A stretch of DNA of 64,000 bases from Kineosporiaceae bacterium (lineage in GTDB: Bacteria > Actinomycetota > Actinomycetes > Actinomycetales > Kineosporiaceae), in the NCBI GenBank assembly GCA_016713225.1, contig JADJPO010000011.1, forward strand, positions 372,001-436,000, read 5' to 3'. The translations under genes were made by a program, and so were the position numbers. The notes under the pieces are model-generated. The model was not told the DNA's origin, made no database searches, and saw only the letters and a program-made list of their open reading frames with translations. Numbering within the stretch: the stretch's first letter is position 1; every line of letters begins with the position of its first letter. This document shows positions 17,066 to 24,657 of this stretch, in pieces.

Positions 17066-17947
17066 TCACCGGTCGAGCACCAGCCAGCCACCGTGGTACT
17101 CGAACACCCGGTAACGGCATCGGCTGCGCCGTCCCCACGCCTCGAGGTCGGCGAGGCTCACGGTGCGCACGTGCCCCCAGGTCTCGTCGGCCTCCATCTC
17201 CAGCGGGACGGCGACCACCACCCGGCGCCGGGCCAACCGCAGTGCCTCGACGAGCACCTTGTCACCGTCCGCCCCGTCGAGGTGTTCGACGAGGTGCAGC
17301 GCGAGCACGGTGTCAGCCGGCGGCACCACGGCCGGGTAGCGGGTCGCGTCGGCCACCCTGGTGGCCAGCCGCACCCCGAGGCGCGGCGCCACCCGAGCCA
17401 GGAGCTCGACGGCCCCCGGTGAGATGTCGGTGGCGGTGGCCTCCAGACCCGAGGCGGCCAGCCGCAGCGAGAGGAAGCCGAAACAGCACCCGAGTTCGAG
17501 CACCGAGTCACCGGCGATCAGGTCGCCGGCGCGGCGGTAGACCGGGGCGTAGTCGGCCAGGGTGCCGGGCCGAACCGGGGACTCGATGTGACTCAAGGTG
17601 TTGCGGTAGAAGGTCTCCCAGCTGCGAAGCGGGTCGGCCTCCACGCTCAGTACCACGCCGGTGAAGATCCGCTCGAACAGGTCCTTGCCGCGCAGCCAGC
17701 CAGGGCGGAACAGCTCGTCGGTCAGCAACCCGGCCAGGTCGTCGTCCACCTCGTCGCTGCTCAGGACGTGCTCGACCGACACGTGCCCCGGGCCGGGCAG
17801 CACGTCGAAGTGCGCGGTGCGCACCATGCGCAAGCGGCGGCGGTGACGATGCCCCGCGGTCGAGCGCACGATCACCCGGTCGTCGCGGTACACGCCGTCG
17901 GGGCACGGGGTGAACGGGTCGATGGGGGCGAAGTGCCGCGCGGTCAC
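17066..17947 (-). CDS. mftM: SAM-dependent methyltransferase, probable mycofactocin oligosaccharide methyltransferase MftM
   Basis: A 293-residue class I methyltransferase. Motif I is VLELGCCFGFLSLRLAASG near residue 158, with VLALHLVEHLDG near 220. The distinctive N-terminus (HFAPIDPFTPCPDGVYRDD, then VRTAHFDVLPGPG, then LFRPGWLRGKDLFERIF) is what I associate with MftM, which methylates the glucan chain of mycofactocin in mycobacteria. The GTG start at 17947 overlaps the vWA stop (GTGA). It is the last gene of the methanol dehydrogenase-MoxR-vWA unit. The assignment rests on memory of the family and on context; a different glycan methyltransferase remains possible. Confidence 0.72.
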   Translation of the reverse strand: MTARHFAPIDPFTPCPDGVYRDDRVIVRSTAGHRHRRRLRMVRTAHFDVLPGPGHVSVEHVLSSDEVDDDLAGLLTDELFRPGWLRGKDLFERIFTGVVLSVEADPLRSWETFYRNTLSHIESPVRPGTLADYAPVYRRAGDLIAGDSVLELGCCFGFLSLRLAASGLEATATDISPGAVELLARVAPRLGVRLATRVADATRYPAVVPPADTVLALHLVEHLDGADGDKVLVEALRLARRRVVVAVPLEMEADETWGHVRTVSLADLEAWGRRSRCRYRVFEYHGGWLVLDR

Positions 17948-19482
17948 GATGGCCTGGCCATGGCCAGGCTCATCTGCTCCAGGCCGTGCAGCCCGCGCAC
18001 CACCTGGACCCGGTCACAGAACTCCGCGTACGCCGGCAGGTCGCAACGACCCAGGGACCAGGAGAAGCGGGGTTCGGGGGTGAGCCAGATCGTCGAGCGG
18101 GCGCGCCGGGTGATCTCCTCGAACACCTCCATGCGGGGATCGTGGCTGTTGCCCCGGCCATCGCCCAGGATCAGCACCGTGGTCCGCCGCGTGATGGCCG
18201 AGCCGTGCGCCTCGAGGAACTGCTCGAACGCGCGCCCGTAGTCGGAGTCGGCGTCGACGTCCAGCAGCCCGCCGGCCGGCACGCCGGAGACCACCAGCGA
18301 GAGCGCCTCCTCGATGCGGTGCTCGGCGAACAGGTCGGTGATCTCGACCAGATCGGCGCAGAAGGCGAAGGTCCGCACCGCCGGGGCGAGCGAGGCCAGC
18401 GAGTGCACCAGGTGCAGGGTGAACTTCGCGGTCATCCGCACCGACAGCGACACGTCGCACAGCACCAACAACCGGGGTCGGTCCTCGACCCTGCCCACGG
18501 TCACCGGCCGGAACGGCACCCCGTCGTAGCGCATGTTCTGCCGCATGGTGCGAGCGGAGTCGATCACGCCCCGGGCCGCCACCCGACGTCGCGGCCGGGG
18601 GGCGCCGTGCAGGCTGCGCAGCAACCGCCGCAACCCCTCCTCGAGCCGGGCACGGTCGGCCTCCTCGATGGTCTCGGTGGCCACCGCGGCGATCTCGCGC
18701 GCCTCGACCTCGCGTTGGCGGGCCATGAGCCGTTCCAGGTGTTCGCGCAACGTCTCGGGCAGGGCCGCCAGGAATGGGGCGAGAGCCCGCCGCAACGCCG
18801 CCAGGGCCTCGGCGTCGCTGCCCTCGGCGTCCTGCGAGAGGTCCTCCGGGACCTGGCCGGCCAGCCAGTCGAGCAACGCCATCTCCTGTGCGACGGACAG
18901 TTCGGCGTCCAGGGTCAACCCCGGGCGGCTGGCCAGGTCGCCGGGCAGTCCCGGGTTGTGCAGCCGTGACGTGGCGATCTGGACCCGCGCAGCCTCCCCT
19001 GCCCCACCGCGGTTGTCAGCCGACAGCACGATCTCGTCGGTCAGGGAAGCCAGGTCGAGACGATTGGCCTCCTGGTGCAGGTTGTACTGCTGAGCCAGAT
19101 CCTCGGGGCGGAAGAAACGGTGCAATTCAACGGGTTTGCCGTGCGAATGGCCTTGCTGAGGGGTCTCGCCCGGCTCCTCGCCGAGGGTGAACGTGGTCAG
19201 CTCGCCGTCGTCGGCCAGGTCATCGTGGGCATGGTTGTGCTCGAGGTCCTGCTCCTCGATCACGGCCCGGAGCCCGAAGAAGGCGTCGAAGATCCTGTGG
19301 AAGGTGGCCAGATCACGCCGATCCTTGATCAGGCAGACCGCCAGGGCGCTGCGCAGCACCTCGCGGTCGGCCAGTACTCCGGGCTGGGCGGCCGCGTGGA
19401 GCGCGTCGATGACCTCGGCGACACTCACCCGCACCCCGTACAGGCGCAACAGCCGGACGAAACGGTGCAGCGCGCCGTCCAT
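17944..19482 (-). CDS. vWA domain protein, CoxE-like partner of MoxR
   Basis: A 512-residue cytosolic protein. The C-terminal half is a von Willebrand factor A domain with a MIDAS motif in LLVLCDVSLSVRMTAKF (DxSxS) and TTVLILGDGRGNSHDPRME near residue 440. The N-terminal half is helical, as in CoxE-type proteins. Short His-rich stretches occur early: LEHNHAHDD near residue 82 and GHSHGKPVELHRFF near 113. MoxR ATPases and vWA partners remodel metalloenzymes in known systems (CO dehydrogenase, PQQ methanol dehydrogenase). It follows the MoxR gene by 15 bp and overlaps mftM. Confidence 0.85.
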   Translation of the reverse strand: MDGALHRFVRLLRLYGVRVSVAEVIDALHAAAQPGVLADREVLRSALAVCLIKDRRDLATFHRIFDAFFGLRAVIEEQDLEHNHAHDDLADDGELTTFTLGEEPGETPQQGHSHGKPVELHRFFRPEDLAQQYNLHQEANRLDLASLTDEIVLSADNRGGAGEAARVQIATSRLHNPGLPGDLASRPGLTLDAELSVAQEMALLDWLAGQVPEDLSQDAEGSDAEALAALRRALAPFLAALPETLREHLERLMARQREVEAREIAAVATETIEEADRARLEEGLRRLLRSLHGAPRPRRRVAARGVIDSARTMRQNMRYDGVPFRPVTVGRVEDRPRLLVLCDVSLSVRMTAKFTLHLVHSLASLAPAVRTFAFCADLVEITDLFAEHRIEEALSLVVSGVPAGGLLDVDADSDYGRAFEQFLEAHGSAITRRTTVLILGDGRGNSHDPRMEVFEEITRRARSTIWLTPEPRFSWSLGRCDLPAYAEFCDRVQVVRGLHGLEQMSLAMARPS

Positions 19483-19497
19483 CGGGGCCTCGCCGGT

Positions 19498-20718
19498 TCA
19501 CACCGGCCGGCGCCGGGCACGGCGCGCGGCGAAGGACCGCTCACCCTGGCCGGACCCGACGCTGCGGGGGAGCCCGGATCGTCCGGGGGCGCCGTAGTAG
19601 GCCTCGTCGTGACGACCCGGGTTGTCCTTGCCGGCCCGGACGGCGCGCCCGTCGACCTCGTCGTCCTCCCGATCGCGAGGGTTCTCGTGTGGATGGTCGT
19701 GCGGATGGCCCGGTTCGTGCCCGTGTCCATGGCCGTGTCCATGGCCGTGTCCATGGCCGCGTTCGCCGGGAAGGTGTTGCGGCACCTCGGCATTGGGATC
19801 CACCAGCCCCGTCACCAACTGCGGCAACGCGGAGGCGGCCCGGCTCAGGTCACGCTCGTACTTGAGCACCACGTTCAGCGTGGCCGCCAGAACATCGGCG
19901 CGCAGATCAGCCACCCCCAGCACGGCCAGGGTGCGGGCCCAGTCGATGGTCTCGGAGATGCTGGGGGCCTTGCGCAGTTCGAGCTCTCGCAGACGACGTA
20001 CCACCTCGACCAGCCGGGCGGCGAGGACATCGGACAGACCGGTGTCCTTCGAGCGCACGATGTCGAGCTCGCGCTGTGCCGAGGGGTAGTCCAGGAACAG
20101 GTGCAGGCAGCGGCGTTTCAACGCCGCGGACAGATCTCGGGTGTTGTTGGAGGTGAGCACCACGTACGGCTGGTGGACCGCGCGGACGGTGCCGATCTCG
20201 GGTATCGAGATCTGGAACTCCGACAACAGCTCCAGCAGAACCGCTTCGAGTGCCTCGTCGGCTCGGTCGACCTCGTCGATCAGCAGCACCACGGGCTCGG
20301 GTGAGCTGATCGCCTCCAGCAAGGGACGCGGCGAGAGGAAGCGCTCGGAGAAGAAGACGCTCTCCTGCGCGGCGATCCGCTCCACCGAGGTTGTCAGGTC
20401 GTGGGCATCGGAGAGCAGTTGCCCGATCTTCTCGCGCAGGATCTGCGTGTACAGCATCTGCTTGCCGTAGTCCCACTCGTACAGCGCCGTGGTCTCGTCC
20501 TGACCTTCGTAGCACTGCAGCCGCAGCAGGCGCCGGCCGGTGACCTCGGCCAGACTGGTGGCCAGCTGGGTCTTGCCGACGCCTGCCGGCCCCTCCAACA
20601 GAACGGGTTTGCCCAGTCGGGTCTGCAGGAAGACCGTGGTCGCCAATCGGTCGTCGGTCAGGTACCCGTGCTCGGCGAACCGCTTCGCCGTCTCGGCCAC
20701 ATCGGTGAACTCGTCCAC
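19498..20718 (-). CDS. MoxR-type AAA+ ATPase with a His-rich C-terminal tail
   Basis: A 406-residue AAA+ protein. GTG 20718 (VDEFTDVAETAKRF) follows GGGAGG at seven bases. Walker A is GPAGVGKTQ near residue 42, Walker B is VVLLIDEVDRADEALEAV near 125, and LTSNNTRDLSAALKRRCLH carries sensor 1 and the arginine finger. About 290 residues of ATPase precede a low-complexity tail with seven Gly-His dipeptides and GHPHDHPHE (11 His in about 25 residues), coded by a 12-bp repeat (19693-19768). The tail could bind Zn, Fe or Ni. With the vWA gene it probably services the methanol dehydrogenase upstream. Confidence 0.85.
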   Translation of the reverse strand: MDEFTDVAETAKRFAEHGYLTDDRLATTVFLQTRLGKPVLLEGPAGVGKTQLATSLAEVTGRRLLRLQCYEGQDETTALYEWDYGKQMLYTQILREKIGQLLSDAHDLTTSVERIAAQESVFFSERFLSPRPLLEAISSPEPVVLLIDEVDRADEALEAVLLELLSEFQISIPEIGTVRAVHQPYVVLTSNNTRDLSAALKRRCLHLFLDYPSAQRELDIVRSKDTGLSDVLAARLVEVVRRLRELELRKAPSISETIDWARTLAVLGVADLRADVLAATLNVVLKYERDLSRAASALPQLVTGLVDPNAEVPQHLPGERGHGHGHGHGHGHGHEPGHPHDHPHENPRDREDDEVDGRAVRAGKDNPGRHDEAYYGAPGRSGLPRSVGSGQGERSFAARRARRRPV

Positions 20719-20801
20719 GCCACGACCTCCCAGGTCACAGGCCGCCGTCGGCCGGAGGCAGGCATTCCGAGCCCACCTCCGGCCACGATCGGCAGCGTCG
20801 A

Positions 20802-22094
20802 TCAGCCGAGCAGATCGTCCAGTGCTCCGGTCATGCAGTGCTCGACCACCGGGCGCACCGTCTCGAAGGTGCACTCCTTGGCATTGCCCGGGGTACAGGC
20901 ATCACCGAGCACGTGGTTGGTGATCCGGTCGACGTCGCCCGCGTCGCCGAGGATCGTCGGGGCGTTGGCATAGAACGCGGTCGGACCCTGACCCAGCCGG
21001 TTCTTGGAGTAGCTGTCCTGGGTGACGTCGTTGAACCGCTCCGGAATGCCCACGTCGCGCAACAGCCGGATCGCGGCCTCCAGCGCGGCGTCGGCAGCCT
21101 GGACGTCCGTCATGCCATGGGTGTCGACCCCCATCACCCGGGCGATGTCCGCGAAACGCTTGTAGGCCGCCGGCATGTTGAAGGCCCAGACCCGCGGCAG
21201 CGCGATCGCGTTGTTGAGGCCGTGGTGGGTGTCGTAGAACGCGGACACGGCGTGCGAGATCGAGTGGATGATTCCCAGGCCACCGGAGTTGAAGGCCTGA
21301 GCCGCAATGTACTGGGCGTACATCATGCCCTCGCGACCGGCCAGGTCCTGCCCGTTCCACACCGCGGCCCGCAGGTTCTCGGCGGTGAGCTTGATGGCGT
21401 GCAGGGCGTTCCCCAGCGAGGGCTGGAAATTGAGGCGCGAGACATAGGGTTCGCTCGCGTGGGCCAGGACGTCGAAGCCACACTGTGCGGTGTAGTCGAC
21501 CGGGCAGTCGTAGTAGAGCACCGGGTCGTCGATGGCCAGGGTCGCGACCGAGGCGTCGTCGAAGGCCACGTACTTGTGCGGGTTGTCGGGGTCGGTGGTG
21601 GTGTCGGTGATGACGTAGGCCCACGACGTCTCCGAGCCGGTCCCGGCAGTGGTCGAGACCGCGATGTGCGGCGGGTTCTTGGGGTTCTCGCTCTTGTTGA
21701 AGCCCTCGAACTCGTTGACGTTGCGGCCGTCGTGGGCCACCGAGATTCGGGCGCCCTTGCAGGCGTCGTGCGAGGATCCACCACCGATCGAGACGAACGA
21801 GTCGCACTCGTTCTGCTGGTACAGCGCCACGGCGTCCATGACGTTGTAGTCCTTGGGGTTGGACTCGACCTGGTCGTAGACCACCACCTCGAGCCCGTGG
21901 TACTTCATCGACTCCACGATCTTGTGCACGATGTCGGTGCCGCGCAGCCCGGAGGTCATCACCAGCACCTTGCGGAACCCCAGCTTGAGGGCTTCCGGAC
22001 CGATCATCTCGTGCGCTCCCGGGCCCATGAGTGCCCTCGGGAACGGATGGAATTCCTTGATGGGAAACGGCTTGAGCAGTTCGTCGACCTGCAT
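20802..22094 (-). CDS. mno: NDMA-dependent (mycofactocin-associated) methanol dehydrogenase
   Basis: A 430-residue Fe-ADH superfamily enzyme that matches NDMA-dependent methanol dehydrogenases (TIGR04266-type). In Amycolatopsis and Mycolicibacterium these carry tightly bound NADP(H) and pass electrons to mycofactocin. The N-terminus MQVDELLKPFPIKEFHPFPR is characteristic. SFVSIGGGSSHDACKGARI binds cofactor; metal ligands lie in GFDVLAHASEPYVS, IIHSISHAVSAFYDTHHGLNNAIALPRV. ATG 22094 follows AGGAGG at seven bases, so I reject the 16-residue extension to 22142. It heads the unit mno-moxR-vWA-mftM and is divergent from mftA. Confidence 0.92.
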   Translation of the reverse strand: MQVDELLKPFPIKEFHPFPRALMGPGAHEMIGPEALKLGFRKVLVMTSGLRGTDIVHKIVESMKYHGLEVVVYDQVESNPKDYNVMDAVALYQQNECDSFVSIGGGSSHDACKGARISVAHDGRNVNEFEGFNKSENPKNPPHIAVSTTAGTGSETSWAYVITDTTTDPDNPHKYVAFDDASVATLAIDDPVLYYDCPVDYTAQCGFDVLAHASEPYVSRLNFQPSLGNALHAIKLTAENLRAAVWNGQDLAGREGMMYAQYIAAQAFNSGGLGIIHSISHAVSAFYDTHHGLNNAIALPRVWAFNMPAAYKRFADIARVMGVDTHGMTDVQAADAALEAAIRLLRDVGIPERFNDVTQDSYSKNRLGQGPTAFYANAPTILGDAGDVDRITNHVLGDACTPGNAKECTFETVRPVVEHCMTGALDDLLG

Positions 22095-22154
22095 GTCCAA
22101 CCTCCTGGCGCTCAGCGCTGGGCGCTCGCTCGGAACGGTCACTCGCTGGTGCGG

Positions 22155-22160
22155 ACGCTA
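22155..22160 (-). promoter_or_regulatory. Candidate -10 element of the methanol dehydrogenase unit
   Basis: On the minus strand TAGCGT in the context CTCCTAGCGTCCGC lies 60 bp before the gene start. It shares CCTAGC with the candidate mftA and mftD elements. Confidence 0.35.
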
Positions 22161-22222
22161 GGAGCCCCAGCGCCCGGGCAACAGGCGGGCATCGACAAAC
22201 GGGTCGCGCGGGGGGCGGACAA

Positions 22223-22240
22223 CCTGTCCGTTCCGACAGG
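22223..22240. promoter_or_regulatory. Inverted repeat in the mno/mftA divergent region, possible operator
   Basis: CCTGTC at 22223-22228 and GACAGG at 22235-22240 are perfect inverted half-sites around CGTTCC. It lies between the two divergent candidate -10 elements, where a response regulator or other repressor/activator could control both operons. No second copy was found upstream of mftD or the Fe-ADH gene. Confidence 0.4.
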
Positions 22241-22285
22241 ACGGCCCGCCCGGGCAGGGTGTGTCCCGGCGTCCCCGCTCACTCC

Positions 22286-22291
22286 TAGCCT
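22286..22291 (+). promoter_or_regulatory. Candidate -10 element of mftA
   Basis: TAGCCT in the context CTCCTAGCCTGAAC lies 48 bp before the mftA ATG. The CCTAGC core is shared with the candidate mno and mftD elements. Confidence 0.35.
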
Positions 22292-22339
22292 GAACCCACG
22301 CCGCCGGCTGAGCGGCTGCCGATCGACCGGAGGACGACG

Positions 22340-22471
22340 ATGAACCCCGACCCGACCGAGCTCACCACTGAACTCACCACTGAACTCACCGCCGACCCGA
22401 CCGCCGAGACCGTGCTGGATCAGACGCTGGTCGAGGAGGTCTCGATCGACGGCATGTGCGGTGTCTACTGA
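22340..22471 (+). CDS. mftA: Mycofactocin precursor peptide MftA
   Basis: A 43-residue peptide ending VEEVSIDGMCGVY, the hallmark C-terminus of MftA. MftC decarboxylates and crosslinks the terminal Val-Tyr pair, which becomes the redox core, and MftE later releases it. The leader contains the repeat ELTTELTTELT (residues 7-17), coded by near-identical 12-base units. ATG 22340 follows GGAGGA. The mftB start lies inside the last codons (GTG at 22461), so the two are translationally coupled. Confidence 0.97.
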   Translation: MNPDPTELTTELTTELTADPTAETVLDQTLVEEVSIDGMCGVY

Positions 22472-22769
22472 CCCGGACGGCACGGTTCCCACGGCGGACC
22501 AGGCGTGGCAGCTCAGTCCCACGGTCGCCCTGCGGCCGGAGCCGTTCGGAGCCCTGGCCTACGACTTCGCCACCCGGCAGCTGAGTTTCCTCAAGACGAC
22601 GACGCTGCTGGACGTCGTCCGCCGGCTCGACGCGGCGCCGTGCATCGCCGACGCCCTCAGCGACGCCGGCGTGCCGACTGCCCAACGCACGGACTACCTG
22701 TCCGCCCTCGCCCACCTTGCCCGGGGCGGGCTGATCCGTCCCCGGCCGACCGGCAGGAGCCCGCGATGA
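22461..22769 (+). CDS. mftB: Mycofactocin precursor peptide chaperone MftB
   Basis: A 102-residue protein of the MftB family, a RiPP recognition element that binds the MftA leader and presents it to MftC. The segment LSPTVALRPEPFGALAYDFATRQLSFLKTTTLLDVVRRL is diagnostic. It starts at GTG 22461, overlapping mftA by 11 bases, and its stop overlaps the mftC ATG (ATGA). Confidence 0.95.
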   Translation: MSTDPDGTVPTADQAWQLSPTVALRPEPFGALAYDFATRQLSFLKTTTLLDVVRRLDAAPCIADALSDAGVPTAQRTDYLSALAHLARGGLIRPRPTGRSPR

Positions 22770-23941
22770 GCGTCACCACCGAACGGCCGCTGCGGCTCGT
22801 CGATCAGTTCGAACACGGACTGAATGCCCCCATCTGCCTGACCTGGGAGCTCACCTACGCCTGCAACCTCGCCTGCGTTCACTGTCTGAGCTCGTCCGGA
22901 CGTCGCGATCCCGACGAACTGAACACGGCCGAGTGCCGGTCGTTGATCGAGCAGTTCGAGGCGATGCAGGTGTTCTACGTCAACATCGGCGGCGGTGAGC
23001 CGACGATTCGAGCGGACTTCTGGGACCTGGTCGAGCACGCCGTCGCCCACCATGTCGGCGTGAAGTTCTCGACCAACGGCTACCGGATCACCCGCCGGCG
23101 CGCCCAGGCCCTGGCCGCGACGGAGTACGTCGACATCCAGGTCTCACTGGACGGCGCCACCGCCGAGGTGAACGACGCCGTTCGGGGCCAGGGCAGCTTC
23201 GAGACGGCGACCCGTGCCCTGGAGCACCTGGCCGAGGCCGGCGTGAGGTCACCCAAGATCTCGGTGGTGTGCACGCGGCACAACATCGATCAGCTGGACG
23301 ACTTCGCGGCGCTGGCCCAGCGGTACGGCGCCCAGCTACGGCTGACCCGGCTGCGGCCCGCCGGCCGTGGCGCCGACACCTGGCCGCAGTTGCACCCGCT
23401 CCCCGGCCAGCAACGCCAGCTCTACACCTGGCTGATCGAGCACGGAGACCAGGTGCTCACCGGTGACTCGTTCTTCCACCTGTCCGCCTATGGTCAAGCC
23501 CTGCCGGGCCTGAACCTGTGCGGAGCGGGCCGCGTGGTCTGCCTGATCGACCCGGTCGGTGACGTCTATGCCTGCCCGTTCGCGATCCACGACAGGTTCA
23601 AGGCCGGGAACGTCCGATCCGCAGGGGGATTCGCGGACGTCTGGCATGACGCACCGCTGTTTCGGCAATTGCGTGAACCAACCTCGGGTGGTGCCTGCAG
23701 CTCGTGCTCGGCCTTCGACAGCTGCCGCGGTGGGTGCATGGCCGCCAAGTTCTTCACCGGGCTTGCGATGGACGGCCCCGACCCGGAGTGCGTCACCGGA
23801 GCCGGTGAGCGCGCGCTCGCCGCCGTCGACCGGCGGCGGCTGCCGATCATCGGGACGGACCATTCCAAGGGGTCTGCACCGAGAGCATGTGACGCCAGCC
23901 CCGTCACCGGCGGTCGCACCGGACCGCCCGGCCATGGCTGA
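22766..23941 (+). CDS. mftC: Mycofactocin radical SAM maturase MftC
   Basis: A 391-residue radical SAM/SPASM enzyme. The cluster motif CNLACVHC is near residue 35 and the GGGEPT SAM-binding motif near 75. The SPASM region has CGAGRVVCLIDPVGDVYACPF and GACSSCSAFDSCRGGCMAAKFF, with Cys ligands for auxiliary clusters. It catalyses oxidative decarboxylation of the MftA C-terminal Tyr and its crosslinking to Val. ATG 22766 overlaps the mftB stop. The last 30 residues are low-complexity, and the end overlaps mftE by eight bases. Confidence 0.96.
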   Translation: MSVTTERPLRLVDQFEHGLNAPICLTWELTYACNLACVHCLSSSGRRDPDELNTAECRSLIEQFEAMQVFYVNIGGGEPTIRADFWDLVEHAVAHHVGVKFSTNGYRITRRRAQALAATEYVDIQVSLDGATAEVNDAVRGQGSFETATRALEHLAEAGVRSPKISVVCTRHNIDQLDDFAALAQRYGAQLRLTRLRPAGRGADTWPQLHPLPGQQRQLYTWLIEHGDQVLTGDSFFHLSAYGQALPGLNLCGAGRVVCLIDPVGDVYACPFAIHDRFKAGNVRSAGGFADVWHDAPLFRQLREPTSGGACSSCSAFDSCRGGCMAAKFFTGLAMDGPDPECVTGAGERALAAVDRRRLPIIGTDHSKGSAPRACDASPVTGGRTGPPGHG

Positions 23942-24657
23942 ACAATTGGCCGAACAACTGGCCGAGCGTTGCTGGCCCGAGCTGGATGCGGTCCGGCCCG
24001 TGGTGTTGGTGCCGGTGGGTTCACTCGAGCAGCACGGCCCGCACCTGCCCTTGGACACCGACACCAGGATCGCCGACCAGGTGGCTCGCGCCGTGGCGCG
24101 ACAACTCACCGACCACGAGGTCGTGGTGGCACCGGCTGTCGGCTACGGCGCCTCAGGTGAACACGAGCACTTTCCCGGCACCGTCTCGATCGGTCACGAG
24201 GCCCTGCACCAGATGGTGGTCGAGGTCGGCCGCTCGGCGTGCCGGTGGTCCGGACCCCTGATCTTCGTCAACGGCCACGGTGGCAACACCGAGTCCCTCC
24301 GAGCAGGCGTGAGGCGGCTGCGTGCCGAAGGCCGTCCGGTGAGTTGGGTCAGTTGCTCGATACGCGGCGGCGACCTGCATGCCGGTCGTGCCGAGACCTC
24401 GCTGCTGTGTCACCTGGCGCCGCACGTGGTGCAGCGACACGCCGCAGTGGCCGGGCCCACCGCGCCCCTCGACGAGCTGTGGCCGGCCCTACGAGGCGCA
24501 CGGCGTGCGGGCGATCTCACCCAGCGGGGTCCTGGGCGACCCGACCGGCAGCAGCGCGGCGGAGGGCGCCCGGTTGTTCGCGGAGCTGGTGGCCGATGTC
24601 ACGACCGCGGTTCTCGCCGAACTGCGCCGAGTGGCTCAGGCGTCCTCGCAGCCATGA
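23934..24657 (+). pseudogene. mftE: mftE, creatininase-family mycofactocin peptidase, with a +1 frameshift
   Basis: MftE is a metallo-peptidase that releases the Val-Tyr-derived dipeptide from MftA. From ATG 23934 the frame gives VVLVPVGSLEQHGPHLPLDTDT, VAPAVGYGASGEHEHFPGT, FVNGHGGNTESL and DLHAGRAETS with the expected metal ligands. After DELWPA the family-typical C-terminus continues only in another frame: AHGVRAISPSGVLGDPTGSS to TGA 24655-24657. Removing one C from CCC at 24487-24489 restores a gap-free family-length protein (about 240 residues). Unshifted, the frame runs into mftF. It could be a sequencing error, a real mutation or programmed frameshifting. Confidence 0.85.

Noticed and set aside
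20719..20874. N-terminal extension of the MoxR gene to 20874
   Set aside because: GTG 20718 has GGGAGG at good spacing and family-like residues begin there. The extra 52 residues are Arg-rich shadow sequence.
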